Assembly: GCF_900128995.1 (NCBI RefSeq)
Contig: NZ_FQUE01000001.1
Coordinates: forward strand, 124,001-188,000
Length of the DNA: 64,000 nt
DNA from: Loktanella atrilutea
Lineage (GTDB): Bacteria > Pseudomonadota > Alphaproteobacteria > Rhodobacterales > Rhodobacteraceae
Reading direction: 5' to 3'
A model generated the notes under the pieces. The model saw only the letters and a list, made by a program, of their open reading frames with translations. It did no database searches and had not been told where the DNA came from. The first letter of the stretch is position 1, and every line of letters begins with the position of its first letter. A program made the position numbers and the translations under genes. Shown one piece after another: positions 1 to 8,286 of the stretch.

Positions 1-827
1 ACGCTGACATCGGGTGTCGTCGACAGCGGGTCGAGGTCGTCGAAATTTGCGATCCGGTTCAGCCGCGGCACCACGACGCGGAGCGGCCCGCCGGGTCGGC
101 TGGCAATGTCCATCACGTCCTCCGCCGGCAGGCGCCAGGCGTCCGCGAACCACGGCAGGATGCCAAGCGGCTGCCAGCCAGTGCGGTCGGCAATGACCTC
201 CATCCCCGCCGCGAAGAGCGTAGGATCGCCACGGAACTTGTTGATTGCGAAGCCTTTCACCAGTGCAAGGTCGGACGGGTCCAGCACCGCATGCGTGCCG
301 ACCATCTGCGCGATGACGCCGCCGCGGTCGATGTCGCCGATCAGGATTACAGGCACCCGCGCCGCCTGCGCGAACCCCATGTTGGCGATGTCCCCTTGTC
401 GCAGGTTGACCTCTGCCGGGCTGCCGGCGCCTTCGACGATAATCAGATCGCAGGTTTCGGCCAGCCGATGAAAGCTGTCCAGAACCTCTGGCAGCAACCG
501 CGCTTTCATCAGGCCGTAGTCGCGGGCCTGCACCGTGGCGATGCGCTGCCCGCGCAGAATGACCTGCGCGCCGATGTCTGTCTCGGGCTTCAGAAGGACC
601 GGGTTCATGTCGACGACCGGGTCGCGCCCGCAGGCGAGGGCTTGCAGCGCCTGGGCGCGGCCGATCTCTCCGCCGTCCACGGTCACGGCGGCATTGTTCG
701 ACATATTCTGCGGTTTGAAGGGGGCGACGCGCAGGCCGGCACGCGTCGCCGCGCGTACCAGCCCCGCGACCAGCATCGACTTGCCGACATTCGATCCGGC
801 GCCCTGTATCATGATGGCCTTGGTCAT
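1..827 (-). CDS. cobQ: Cobyric acid synthase CobQ, N-terminal part (cut by window edge)
   Basis: CobQ amidates adenosyl-cobyrinic acid a,c-diamide at four positions, using glutamine and ATP, in cobalamin synthesis. The minus-strand translation begins [17 protein letters not shown], the ATP-binding P-loop-like start of the family, followed by the MNPVLLKP and [10 protein letters not shown] motifs and a GDIDRGGV segment near residues 160-165. Only about 275 N-terminal residues lie in the window, so the class I glutamine amidotransferase half is outside. The start at 827 gives the canonical N-terminus. Family assignment is secure; completeness cannot be judged. Confidence 0.93.
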   Translation of the reverse strand, partial: MTKAIMIQGAGSNVGKSMLVAGLVRAATRAGLRVAPFKPQNMSNNAAVTVDGGEIGRAQALQALACGRDPVVDMNPVLLKPETDIGAQVILRGQRIATVQARDYGLMKARLLPEVLDSFHRLAETCDLIIVEGAGSPAEVNLRQGDIANMGFAQAARVPVILIGDIDRGGVIAQMVGTHAVLDPSDLALVKGFAINKFRGDPTLFAAGMEVIADRTGWQPLGILPWFADAWRLPAEDVMDIASRPGGPLRVVVPRLNRIANFDDLDPLSTTPDVS

Positions 828-869
828 CGGCGGTTCCCCCTGCTGCTGCCCGTCAGTGGCACAGCGCAC

Positions 870-902
870 AAAAAAACGCGACCCTGGCAGGGGCCGCGTT
901 TT
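870..902 (-). terminator. Rho-independent terminator after the DUF6280 gene
   Basis: An inverted repeat AAAACGCG (873-880) / CGCGTTTT (895-902) with an additional inner GC stem is followed, on the minus strand, by a run of seven T. It lies just past the stop of the gene at 924-1250 and would stop transcription running towards cobQ. The flanking A and T runs make it potentially bidirectional. Confidence 0.75.
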
Positions 903-923
903 CAAGTCGGATCGAAGCGGAAA

Positions 924-1250
924 TCAGGCGGCGCGTGCATCCTGTTCGGCAGCATTGCGGCGCTCGCTCTCTTCGCGCGACAGCGCGACAGAGGTGCGCA
1001 CACCCTTGCCCACGAACTCCATCAGGCCGGACACGACCCGTTCATTCGGGTCGATACCGGCACATGACAGCACCTCGCGGCCATCGCGCGACCGCGCCCA
1101 GCGGGCGATCTGCTCGGGGCCGTTTCCATACTTCTTGTCATCCGCGATGGCATCATCCAAGGCAGCCAGAACGACCGCAGCAAAAAGCTTGCGGGCGCGA
1201 TTGCCCTGTTCGTTGTTGAACGCTGTGCCGTCGACGAAATCTCTCATCAT
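924..1250 (-). CDS. DUF6280-type conserved small protein
   Basis: A 108-residue, probably cytoplasmic protein with no signal peptide or membrane segment. It is helical and rich in charged residues, with the segments FNNEQGNRARKLFAAVV and KKYGNGPEQIARWARSRDGR. I recognise it as a conserved Rhodobacteraceae protein of the DUF6280 type; its function is unknown. Two adjacent ATG codons (1250 and 1247) follow an AGAAGGA ribosome-binding site, and the second has the better spacing. The gene is monocistronic, ends in a strong terminator and is divergent from efp. Confidence 0.75.
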   Translation of the reverse strand: MMRDFVDGTAFNNEQGNRARKLFAAVVLAALDDAIADDKKYGNGPEQIARWARSRDGREVLSCAGIDPNERVVSGLMEFVGKGVRTSVALSREESERRNAAEQDARAA

Positions 1251-1477
1251 GGGTCCTTCTCGTTTTTTTTCGCTCTTGTGGTTTCGGCGAGTGGCCCCTT
1301 ATGCCTGACCAAAGGCGATTCGGGGACCCTCTTTTGGAATGCCTGCCATGTGCGCAGTGCATGGCAGAGGAGCGGGTAACAGCCTATTTAGTCGCCTTGC
1401 CAGACGAACCTACGCCAGATATAGACCGCGTCACATCTGCATCAAGCGCACGCTACATTTTTGACACGAAGTGACCC

Positions 1478-2041
1478 ATGCCCAAAATCAACGGTAACGA
1501 AATTCGCCCCGGCAACGTTCTGGAACATGACGGTGGCCTGTGGGCTGCGGTCAAGGTCGATCATGTAAAGCCCGGCAAGGGTGGCGCCTTTGCGCAGGTG
1601 GAGCTGAAGAACCTGCGCGACGGTCGCAAGCTGAACGAACGCTTCCGGTCTGCCGACAAGGTCGAAAAGGTCCAGCTGGAGCAGAAGGACCAGCAGTTCC
1701 TGTTCGAAACCGACGACATGCTGACCTTCATGGACAGCCAGACCTACGAGCAGATCGCCTTGCCCGCCGACATTTTGGGGGATCGCCGTCCGTTCCTGCA
1801 GGACGGCATGATCGTCCATATCGAATACTACGGCGACGAGGCCCTGAACGTCACGCTGCCGCTGCGCGTCACCTGCAAGATCGTCGAGACGGAGCCGGTG
1901 GTCAAAGGTCAGACCGCTGCAAACAGCTTCAAGCCCGCGATCCTGGACAACGGCGTCCGCGTCATGATCCCGCCCTTCGTCGGCACGGACGAGGATATCG
2001 TCGTCAACACCGAACTGTTCGAATACGTCGAACGTGCCTGA
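1478..2041 (+). CDS. efp: Elongation factor P
   Basis: EF-P binds ribosomes stalled on polyproline stretches, between the P and E sites, and promotes peptide-bond formation. The 187-residue length and three-domain beta architecture match the family. The modification loop KPGKGGAF places a lysine at residue 34, the position that is beta-lysylated by EpmA/EpmB in enterobacteria; neither modifying enzyme is in this window. The C-terminus carries the usual [14 protein letters not shown] ending. It is a single-gene unit, divergent from the DUF6280 gene and convergent with ygfZ. Confidence 0.97.
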   Translation: MPKINGNEIRPGNVLEHDGGLWAAVKVDHVKPGKGGAFAQVELKNLRDGRKLNERFRSADKVEKVQLEQKDQQFLFETDDMLTFMDSQTYEQIALPADILGDRRPFLQDGMIVHIEYYGDEALNVTLPLRVTCKIVETEPVVKGQTAANSFKPAILDNGVRVMIPPFVGTDEDIVVNTELFEYVERA

Positions 2042-2144
2042 CGCACCCCGTTCAGCCGGGCGGTTCGACCGGGGAATGAAATGATGCCATCGCGTCCTCC
2101 CTCATTAGGTGAGGGGAACGTGATGGCCAAAACCTAACATATCG

Positions 2145-2897
2145 TTACGACAATGCGGGGATATCGCCGGGGTGAGGGACAAGCCGCGCGCCCGTCGTGC
2201 GCAGGTCACTTGCCCGATCGAATCTCAGATAGGCAATGCCCTGATCTCCGGCTACCGAATGCAGGGCTCCGGCCACGCGGTCGCCGGAGGCGATCTCGTC
2301 CCCCGGCTGAGCGCTGCCCTCAATGGTGACGCGGGCAAGGCCCTTGCGCAACACCGTCTTGTGCTTCATCCGCGCCACGATCTCCTGCCCCACGAAGCAG
2401 CCCTTGCGGAAGTCGACGCCGTGCAGTCTCTCGAACCCGGCTTCGAGGATGTAGGTCTCCGGCGTCAGGTCGATGCCCGTGACCGGCACCAGATGGGCCA
2501 CCTGCAGCGCCTGCCAGTCCGTGTCGTCGGATACGTCCTGCGCCCCGTAAAGGCGCCAGCCGAGCGCCGGGTCCCGTGGGTCCGGCAGGGCGCCATCCGG
2601 CGCGGGGCCGGTGCCGCGCGACACGACGAGGTCCGTCGGCGCGATCTGCACATCGGCCCGCAGGCGATACATGGTCAGCCGTTGCAGCAGCAGGCTGGCG
2701 TGGCTTTCGGCCACGTCGATCAGATACCGGTCACCGTCGTCCACGATGAAAAAATCCGCGAGGTATTTGCCCTGTGGCGTCAGCAAGGCGGCATAGACGA
2801 TTCCCTCTGCCGCGCGCGTCACGTCGTTCGTCACCAGACCCTGCAGGAAATCGGTCCGCTGCGGTCCGCTGACCGCCAGTACCGTGCGATCATTCAT
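2145..2897 (-). CDS. ygfZ: YgfZ/GcvT-fold folate-binding protein
   Basis: YgfZ proteins are folate-binding GcvT-fold proteins needed for activity of certain Fe-S enzymes such as tRNA methylthiotransferase MiaB. The signature K-G-C-[FY]-x-G-Q-E appears here as RKGCFVGQEIVARMKHK, followed by the beta-barrel C-terminus. The start is placed at the ATG at 2897 (MNDRTVLAVSG), giving 250 residues. A longer open frame to 2975 lies inside the ABC transporter gene and is not needed. The start overlaps the end of the transporter gene by 8 bases, so the two are probably co-transcribed. Confidence 0.9.
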   Translation of the reverse strand: MNDRTVLAVSGPQRTDFLQGLVTNDVTRAAEGIVYAALLTPQGKYLADFFIVDDGDRYLIDVAESHASLLLQRLTMYRLRADVQIAPTDLVVSRGTGPAPDGALPDPRDPALGWRLYGAQDVSDDTDWQALQVAHLVPVTGIDLTPETYILEAGFERLHGVDFRKGCFVGQEIVARMKHKTVLRKGLARVTIEGSAQPGDEIASGDRVAGALHSVAGDQGIAYLRFDRASDLRTTGARLVPHPGDIPALS

Positions 2898-4650
2898 CGG
2901 CTGCACCTTCTTTCGATTTGAATTGCATGGCGTAAAGATCGGCATAGATGCCGCCGCGTTCAAGAAGCGCCGCATGGGTGCCCTGATCGACGACCTGTCC
3001 GTGGTCCATCACAACGATGCTGTCGGCGTTGCGCACCGTAGACAGGCGGTGAGCGATGACAAGCGTCGTGCGCCCGACCGAAAGCCGCTCCAGTGCCTCC
3101 TGCACCAGCGCCTCGGACCGGGTGTCGAGCGCGCTCGTCGCCTCGTCCAGCAGCAGGATCGGCGTGTCGCGCAGCAGGGCGCGGGCGATGGCGACGCGCT
3201 GGCGCTGGCCGCCGGACAGGTTCGACCCGCGCGGCCCGGCAGGACTGTCGAGGCCTTGGCCAAGCTGCGGCAGGAAGTCGGTGACATGGGCGGCGTCGAG
3301 GACGGCCAACAGACGATCCTCGGGTATATCCGTGCGCCCAAGAAGGATGTTGTCGCGCAAGGTTTCGTCGAACAGCGCGGCATCCTGCGTGACCACTGAA
3401 AAGAGAGCGCGCAGATCGGCCAGATCCATCTCTGCGATCGGGATGCCACCGATCGTCACTTGGCCGCCCCCCGTCTCCACCAGCCGGGTAAGGACATTGA
3501 AAACGGTGCTTTTGCCAGCACCTGACGCGCCGACGAGCGCCGTCGTGCGGCCTGCTGGCGCGGTGAAGGTGGCGCCGCGCAGCACCGGCAGGTCGCCATA
3601 GGTCAGCGACACGTCCTCCAGCCGCACCTCCGGCGCGTCCATCGGCGCGGCGCGGGGGGTGGCGGGGGATAGCAGGGTGGGGCGTTCGGCCAGCACGCCG
3701 CGCAGCCGGTCGATGCTGGCGGTTGCGACCTGCCACTGGCCGCTGGTCTGGCCCAGCCGGCGCAGGGGATCGAAGACAAGCGCCATCGCCGCAAAGAAGG
3801 ACATGAACTCGCCCACGGTCTTGGTGCCGGCGATGATCTCTCCGCCGCCGTAAATCATCACGGCCAGAAAGCCGAAGCCGGTCATCACGTCGATCATCGC
3901 GGGCACGGTGGCCTGCCCGGCGGCGGCCTTGACCTCTGCGCTGACGCGGGCATTGGTCAGATCGTCGTAGCGGGTCGACTGATAGCGCTCCAGCGCGTTC
4001 AGCTTGATCGGGTTGATGCCGTGAAAGACCTCGTCCAGCCGGGTCGACATCCGCCCCGCAAGGTCACGGGCGGTGACGGACCGGCGGCGGACGTAGCGTT
4101 GTGCGATTAGCGCGGGCAGGATCAGGAACGGTGTGCCGACCAGAGCGATCAGAGTCCAGCGCCAGTCGACCGACAGGGCCACGCCGAACAGAACGACGAC
4201 GGTCACGGCGTCGCGGCCCAGCCCGACGAGGATCGCGGCCCAGCTCTGGTTCACTAGGGTCACATCGCCCTGCACCCGCTCGATCAGCTGACCCGGCGGG
4301 TTGATCTGATGATAGGCGCTGTCCAGTTGCATCAGGTGGCGCAGCAGATCGCTGCGCATCGCTGCAGCCGCGCGCTGGCTCGCCATCATCATCAGCACCC
4401 GCTGTCCGGTCGAGGTGCCGGCGCGGACCAGAAAGATGCCCATGATCGCAAGCCCGACCAGCCACATCGCGCCGCCGTCGCCGCCGACGAAGACGCGGTC
4501 GAACATCGGCTTGATCATCCACGACAGCAGACCCAGCATCCCGCCTTCCAGCGCCATCATGATAACGGCCACGACGATGATCCAGCGATAGGGATGCAGG
4601 TAGCTGCGCCACAGCCAGCGGAAGGCGTCGGTACTGGAAGTCTGCGTCAT
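2890..4650 (-). CDS. ABC exporter, fused permease and ATPase (MsbA-like)
   Basis: A 586-residue half-transporter with an N-terminal six-helix type IV exporter domain (roughly residues 15-320) and a C-terminal nucleotide-binding domain. Walker A is GASGAGKST, the signature is LSGGQRQRVAIARAL and Walker B is ILLLDEATSALD; a Q-loop (VVTQD) and switch histidine (IAHRLST) are present. Such homodimers flip lipids, lipid A precursors or drugs across the inner membrane; the substrate cannot be read from the sequence. It overlaps the phosphatase gene upstream by 4 bases (ATGA) and ygfZ downstream by 8, indicating one operon. Confidence 0.9.
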   Translation of the reverse strand: MTQTSSTDAFRWLWRSYLHPYRWIIVVAVIMMALEGGMLGLLSWMIKPMFDRVFVGGDGGAMWLVGLAIMGIFLVRAGTSTGQRVLMMMASQRAAAAMRSDLLRHLMQLDSAYHQINPPGQLIERVQGDVTLVNQSWAAILVGLGRDAVTVVVLFGVALSVDWRWTLIALVGTPFLILPALIAQRYVRRRSVTARDLAGRMSTRLDEVFHGINPIKLNALERYQSTRYDDLTNARVSAEVKAAAGQATVPAMIDVMTGFGFLAVMIYGGGEIIAGTKTVGEFMSFFAAMALVFDPLRRLGQTSGQWQVATASIDRLRGVLAERPTLLSPATPRAAPMDAPEVRLEDVSLTYGDLPVLRGATFTAPAGRTTALVGASGAGKSTVFNVLTRLVETGGGQVTIGGIPIAEMDLADLRALFSVVTQDAALFDETLRDNILLGRTDIPEDRLLAVLDAAHVTDFLPQLGQGLDSPAGPRGSNLSGGQRQRVAIARALLRDTPILLLDEATSALDTRSEALVQEALERLSVGRTTLVIAHRLSTVRNADSIVVMDHGQVVDQGTHAALLERGGIYADLYAMQFKSKEGAADE

Positions 4651-5324
4651 ACCGGCAGGCTGCGACGGCTGGCAAAGCGGGCGCGGACGGCGTCGGGATC
4701 GTATTCGGTGCGGACCCAGTCGCGCAGGCTAATGGGGCCCTGCGCCAAGCGGTCGGCGTAGACATCCAGCAGCGCATCTTGAACGCCGGTCTTGGTGAAC
4801 CGCAGGTGCAGGAACCGCACCGACAGCTGGCGGCGCGCGACCTCCAGAGGCACACCTTGATCCAGCAGGTAGAGTGCGGCGGCAAGGCCGGCCCGGTCGG
4901 CGCCCGATTTACAGTGCATCACGAAGGGGCGCCGGATCGTGTCGAAGGCCTGCAACAGTTCCAGCAGCTTGTCGCGGTTGGGCGCGTTGCGGGCCGCGAA
5001 CTTCACGCTGACGAGGTCGAGGCCAGCCGCAAGGCAGGCCGCTTCCTCCATCAGGTAGGATGGGCTGCCGTTGACGCCGCGCAGGTTCAAGACGGCGCGG
5101 ATGCCGCGCGCCTTGTAGTCGTTCAGCCGGCCGGCGTGCGGATGGTTGGACCGGAACACCCCCGGCGCGATCTCTGCGAAGTTGGTCCAGCCGTAGCGCA
5201 GGACACCGTGATCGATGAAATGGTAATGCCACCAGGCCCGCCTGCGTCCAGCCGCGTCGGACAGGCCGTGGACCCGACGGGGTCGCGGACTGCCGGTCAG
5301 GGCGGTGACGAATTTGCGCAGCAT
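4647..5324 (-). CDS. Dual-specificity / tyrosine phosphatase family protein
   Basis: A 225-residue cysteine-dependent phosphatase. The P-loop HCKSGADRAG (C138, R144; CX5R) is intact, and an upstream NLRG segment is typical of bacterial DSP/DUF442-like proteins. The chosen start, ATG 5324 (MLRKFVTALTG), gives the normal basic N-terminus; the frame remains open further upstream but runs antisense over the aminotransferase gene. It is the first gene of the phosphatase/ABC exporter/ygfZ operon, overlapping the exporter by 4 bases. The substrate is unknown; phospho-lipid or phospho-sugar substrates are as likely as protein. Confidence 0.82.
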   Translation of the reverse strand: MLRKFVTALTGSPRPRRVHGLSDAAGRRRAWWHYHFIDHGVLRYGWTNFAEIAPGVFRSNHPHAGRLNDYKARGIRAVLNLRGVNGSPSYLMEEAACLAAGLDLVSVKFAARNAPNRDKLLELLQAFDTIRRPFVMHCKSGADRAGLAAALYLLDQGVPLEVARRQLSVRFLHLRFTKTGVQDALLDVYADRLAQGPISLRDWVRTEYDPDAVRARFASRRSLPV

Positions 5325-5477
5325 CCGGTGAACCTTCGGCGAATGGCGGGACTTGCCTTTCCTTTCACCTAATCGCTCGGCCCCTGCGGGGCAAGCGACG
5401 CGGGTCCGACGGTTGCGGTTGACGCGACCGGCGGCGCGGCTAGTGTCGCCCCGTTCAACCAAGCGAAAGCACGCCAG

Positions 5478-6653
5478 ATGTCCCTTGCCCAAGGCCGCAG
5501 CTACCTTGCCATTCCCGGCCCATCCATCATGCCGGACGCGGTCCTGCGGGCGATGCACCGCGCATCCCCCAACATCTACGAGGGCGAGCTTCACGCGCTG
5601 ACCGACAGCCTGATCCCCGACCTGAAGGCCGTGGCGCGCACCGCGGGCGATGTCGCGATCTACATCGGCAATGGCCACGCCGCGTGGGAGGCATCGGTCG
5701 CGAACCTCTGCAAGCGGGGCGACACTGTCCTCGTGCTGGCGACGGGCCGGTTCGGCCATGGCTGGGCCGACATGGCCCGCGGTCTGGGCGTGGCGGTCGA
5801 GGTGCTGGACTTCGGTCAGACCGATGCCGTCGACCTTGACAAGGTGGCCGAGGTGCTGCGCGCCGACACCGCCGGTCGCATCAAGGCGGTGATGGTCTGC
5901 CACACTGACACCTCGACCGGCGTGCGCAATGACGTGAAAGGATTGCGCGCCACCCTCGACGCCACCGGCCACGATGGGCTGCTGATGGTGGACTGCATGG
6001 CGTCACTGGGCTGCGACACGTTCGAGATGGACGATTGGGGCGTCGATGTCATGGTCGCCGGCTGCCAGAAGGGGCTGATGACCCCGGCGGGCCTCGCCTT
6101 CGTCTTCTTCAACGCGCGGGCGGCAGGGCGGCAGAACGCCGAAGTCTCGAGCTGGTGGAACTGGACGCCCCGGGCGCATCCGCAGATGTTCTTCCAGTAT
6201 TCCAACGGCACCGCGCCTACCCATCACCTTTACGGTCTGCGTGCGGCGCTCGACATGATCATGGCCGAGGGGCTGGAGCATGTCTGGGCCCGCCACGCGA
6301 CGCTGTCGCGCGCGCTCTGGGCGGCCTGCGAGGCCTGGGGCGCCGAAGGGCCGCTCCGTCTGAATATCAAGGACGCAGCACTGCGGTCCCATTCCGTCAC
6401 CTCGGTCGGCATGGGGCCGGGGCAGGGCGATGCCCTGCGCCACTGGTGCGAGCATCAGGCGGGGTTGACGCTGGGGATCGGGCTGGGGCGCGAACCCGCC
6501 GACGCCTGGTTCCGCATCGGTCACATGGGGCACGTGAACGCGCAGATGATCCTGGGCTGCCTCGCCACGATCGAGGCGGGCCTGATCGCCTGCGACATCC
6601 CCCATGCGCCGGGCGGCATCCGCGCCGCGGCCGAGGTCATCGCCGCAGGCTGA
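5478..6653 (+). CDS. Class V PLP aminotransferase (serine/alanine-glyoxylate type)
   Basis: A 391-residue fold-type I enzyme resembling serine-glyoxylate and alanine-glyoxylate aminotransferases, which in alphaproteobacteria serve glyoxylate and one-carbon metabolism. The N-terminal IPGPSIMP motif, the cofactor aspartate in LLMVDCMASLG and the PLP lysine K198 in AGCQKGLMTPAG are visible. The start at 5478 gives the usual MSLAQGRSYLAIPGP N-terminus. It is divergent from the phosphatase operon and convergent with the DUF305 gene. Exact amino donor not determinable. Confidence 0.88.
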   Translation: MSLAQGRSYLAIPGPSIMPDAVLRAMHRASPNIYEGELHALTDSLIPDLKAVARTAGDVAIYIGNGHAAWEASVANLCKRGDTVLVLATGRFGHGWADMARGLGVAVEVLDFGQTDAVDLDKVAEVLRADTAGRIKAVMVCHTDTSTGVRNDVKGLRATLDATGHDGLLMVDCMASLGCDTFEMDDWGVDVMVAGCQKGLMTPAGLAFVFFNARAAGRQNAEVSSWWNWTPRAHPQMFFQYSNGTAPTHHLYGLRAALDMIMAEGLEHVWARHATLSRALWAACEAWGAEGPLRLNIKDAALRSHSVTSVGMGPGQGDALRHWCEHQAGLTLGIGLGREPADAWFRIGHMGHVNAQMILGCLATIEAGLIACDIPHAPGGIRAAAEVIAAG

Positions 6654-6656
6654 CCC

Positions 6657-6998
6657 CTACTGCGGATTGGCAGCAAGCCAGGCGTTCATCTCGTCGATCT
6701 CGGCCTGCTGGGTCGCAAGGATGTTCTCGGCCAGCGCGCGGACCTGCGGGTCATCGGTGGTTTCCAACACCGTATGCGCCATGTCGATGGCAGACTGGTG
6801 ATGAGGGACCATGCCGGCCATGAAATCGTGATCAGGATCGCCGGTCACGGGCATCGGGCTCATGCCCGCCATGCCGTCGTGATCCATCATGCTACCGTCC
6901 ATGCGCCCCATGTTGCCGACGTGAAGCAGCATCATGCTGCCGACGCCCACGACGACCCCGATGACCAGCGCCGCAAAGACGTTTCCTGCCGTCGACAT
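6657..6998 (-). CDS. DUF305 family membrane-anchored protein
   Basis: A 113-residue protein with an N-terminal transmembrane or signal-anchor helix (about residues 6-26), a Met/His/Asp-rich linker (DGSMMDHDGMAGMSPM) and the DUF305 core DHDFMAGMVPHHQSAIDMA. DUF305 proteins are ferritin-like helical periplasmic proteins often linked to copper handling, and the Met/His-rich linker would suit metal binding; the metal role here is inference. It ends 3 bases from the convergent aminotransferase gene. Confidence 0.85.
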   Translation of the reverse strand: MSTAGNVFAALVIGVVVGVGSMMLLHVGNMGRMDGSMMDHDGMAGMSPMPVTGDPDHDFMAGMVPHHQSAIDMAHTVLETTDDPQVRALAENILATQQAEIDEMNAWLAANPQ

Positions 6999-7067
6999 CT
7001 TAACGTCCGTCCTGTTGGGTTCCCGTTCGATCTAGGCGCGCCGCGATTCCGCGCAAGGGCGCAAGGG

Positions 7068-8189
7068 TCAGCTTGCGGCCCGCGCCGTCGAAAGGGCCTG
7101 CGGCAAGGCCGCGGCGAAGGCTGCGATCGCGTCGTCCGGGCCGCAGCTGACGCGGATGCAACGGTCGTGGGGTGCCACGAACGGCATGCGGACGAAGATG
7201 CCGGCCTCTCCCAGCGCCTTCACCACCTGTCTGGCGAAGGCACCGTCCTGCCCGCAATCCATCGTGACGAAGTTCGTGGCACTGGGCAGGGGTGTGAGGC
7301 CATTGTCGCGTGCAACGCCCGCCAGCCGGTCCCGGGCGGCCACAACCATCGCCTTCACCTGACCCAGCCAGTCCTGATCCCGCAGGGCGGCCAGAGCCGC
7401 GGCCTGACTGATCCGCGCCATCCCGAAGTGATTGCGCACCCGGTCGAAGGCGGCGATCAGCGGCCGTGGCCCGATGGCATAGCCGACCCGCGCCCCCGCA
7501 AGGCCATAGGCTTTGGAAAAGGTGCGCATCCGGATCACGCGGTCGTCGTCCGGTGCGATGAAGGGGACGGTGCCTTCGGGGGCGAGGTCGATATAGGCCT
7601 CGTCCAGCACCAGCAGGCAGCTGTCCGGAACATGGCTGACCATGCGCTGGATCGTCGCCGCACCGTGGTGGCTGCCCATCGGGTTGTCGGGATTGGCGAT
7701 GTAGATCAGCTTCGCCCCAACCTCCGCCGCCCTGGCGGTCAGACGCTCCGGATCCTCGAAATCCCCGGCGTAGGGCACCGTGTGAAGGATGCCGCCAAAG
7801 CCGGTGACGTGGTAGTTGAAGGTCGGATAGGCGCCGGCGCTGGTCACCACCGGATCGCCGGGGGCGACGGTCAGCCGCACGAGGTTGCCCAACAGCGTGT
7901 CGATGCCTTCGCCCACCATGATATGCGCGGCGTCGATGCCGTGGTGCGCGGCGATGGCCTGCCGCAGATCGTGGGCCTCGGGATCGGCATACTGCCATGA
8001 CCCGGCGGCGGCGGCGTGCATGGCGGCAATCGCCTTGGGCGAGGGGCCGAAGGCGGATTCATTGGCACCGAGGCGGGCAACGAAGGGCTTGCCCCGGGCG
8101 CGTTCCTGCGCCTCTGGTCCGACGAAGGGGACCGTGGCGGGCAGGGACAGCGCCAGAGGGGTCAGGCGGGGGTCGGTTGGATCAGCCAA
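7068..8189 (-). CDS. PLP aminotransferase, histidinol-phosphate aminotransferase-like
   Basis: A 373-residue class I/II aminotransferase. It has the LGANESAFGPSP substrate-loop region of HisC-type enzymes, N at IANPDNP, LDEAYIDL, and the PLP lysine K226 in TFSKAYGLAG. HisC converts imidazole-acetol phosphate to histidinol phosphate; close relatives act on aromatic amino acids, and no his genes are nearby, so specificity is open. It lies downstream of valS in the same direction, separated by a 97-bp region with GCCTCCGGC hairpins. Confidence 0.85.
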   Translation of the reverse strand: MADPTDPRLTPLALSLPATVPFVGPEAQERARGKPFVARLGANESAFGPSPKAIAAMHAAAAGSWQYADPEAHDLRQAIAAHHGIDAAHIMVGEGIDTLLGNLVRLTVAPGDPVVTSAGAYPTFNYHVTGFGGILHTVPYAGDFEDPERLTARAAEVGAKLIYIANPDNPMGSHHGAATIQRMVSHVPDSCLLVLDEAYIDLAPEGTVPFIAPDDDRVIRMRTFSKAYGLAGARVGYAIGPRPLIAAFDRVRNHFGMARISQAAALAALRDQDWLGQVKAMVVAARDRLAGVARDNGLTPLPSATNFVTMDCGQDGAFARQVVKALGEAGIFVRMPFVAPHDRCIRVSCGPDDAIAAFAAALPQALSTARAAS

Positions 8190-8190
8190 G

Positions 8191-8261
8191 GGAGCCTCCG
8201 GCGGGAGTATTTGGAAAAAAGCGAGGAGGGGGTGCCGGAGGCGATGGTCGGAGCCTCCGGC
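8191..8261. repeat. Intergenic GCCTCCGGC direct/inverted repeat element
   Basis: Between valS and the HisC-like gene, GGAGCCTCCGGC occurs at 8191-8202 and 8250-8261, with the inverse GCCGGAGGC at 8234-8242 between them. The middle copy can pair with either flank, giving two mutually exclusive hairpins. On the minus strand the second hairpin is followed, 13 bases on, by six T (8215-8220 on the plus strand). It may act as terminator or processing signal for valS. From memory, similar GCCTCCGGCGGGAGTATTT-like sequences recur between genes in Rhodobacterales. Confidence 0.5.
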
Positions 8262-8286
8262 AGGCGTTTGTCTGGTCGGATGAAGG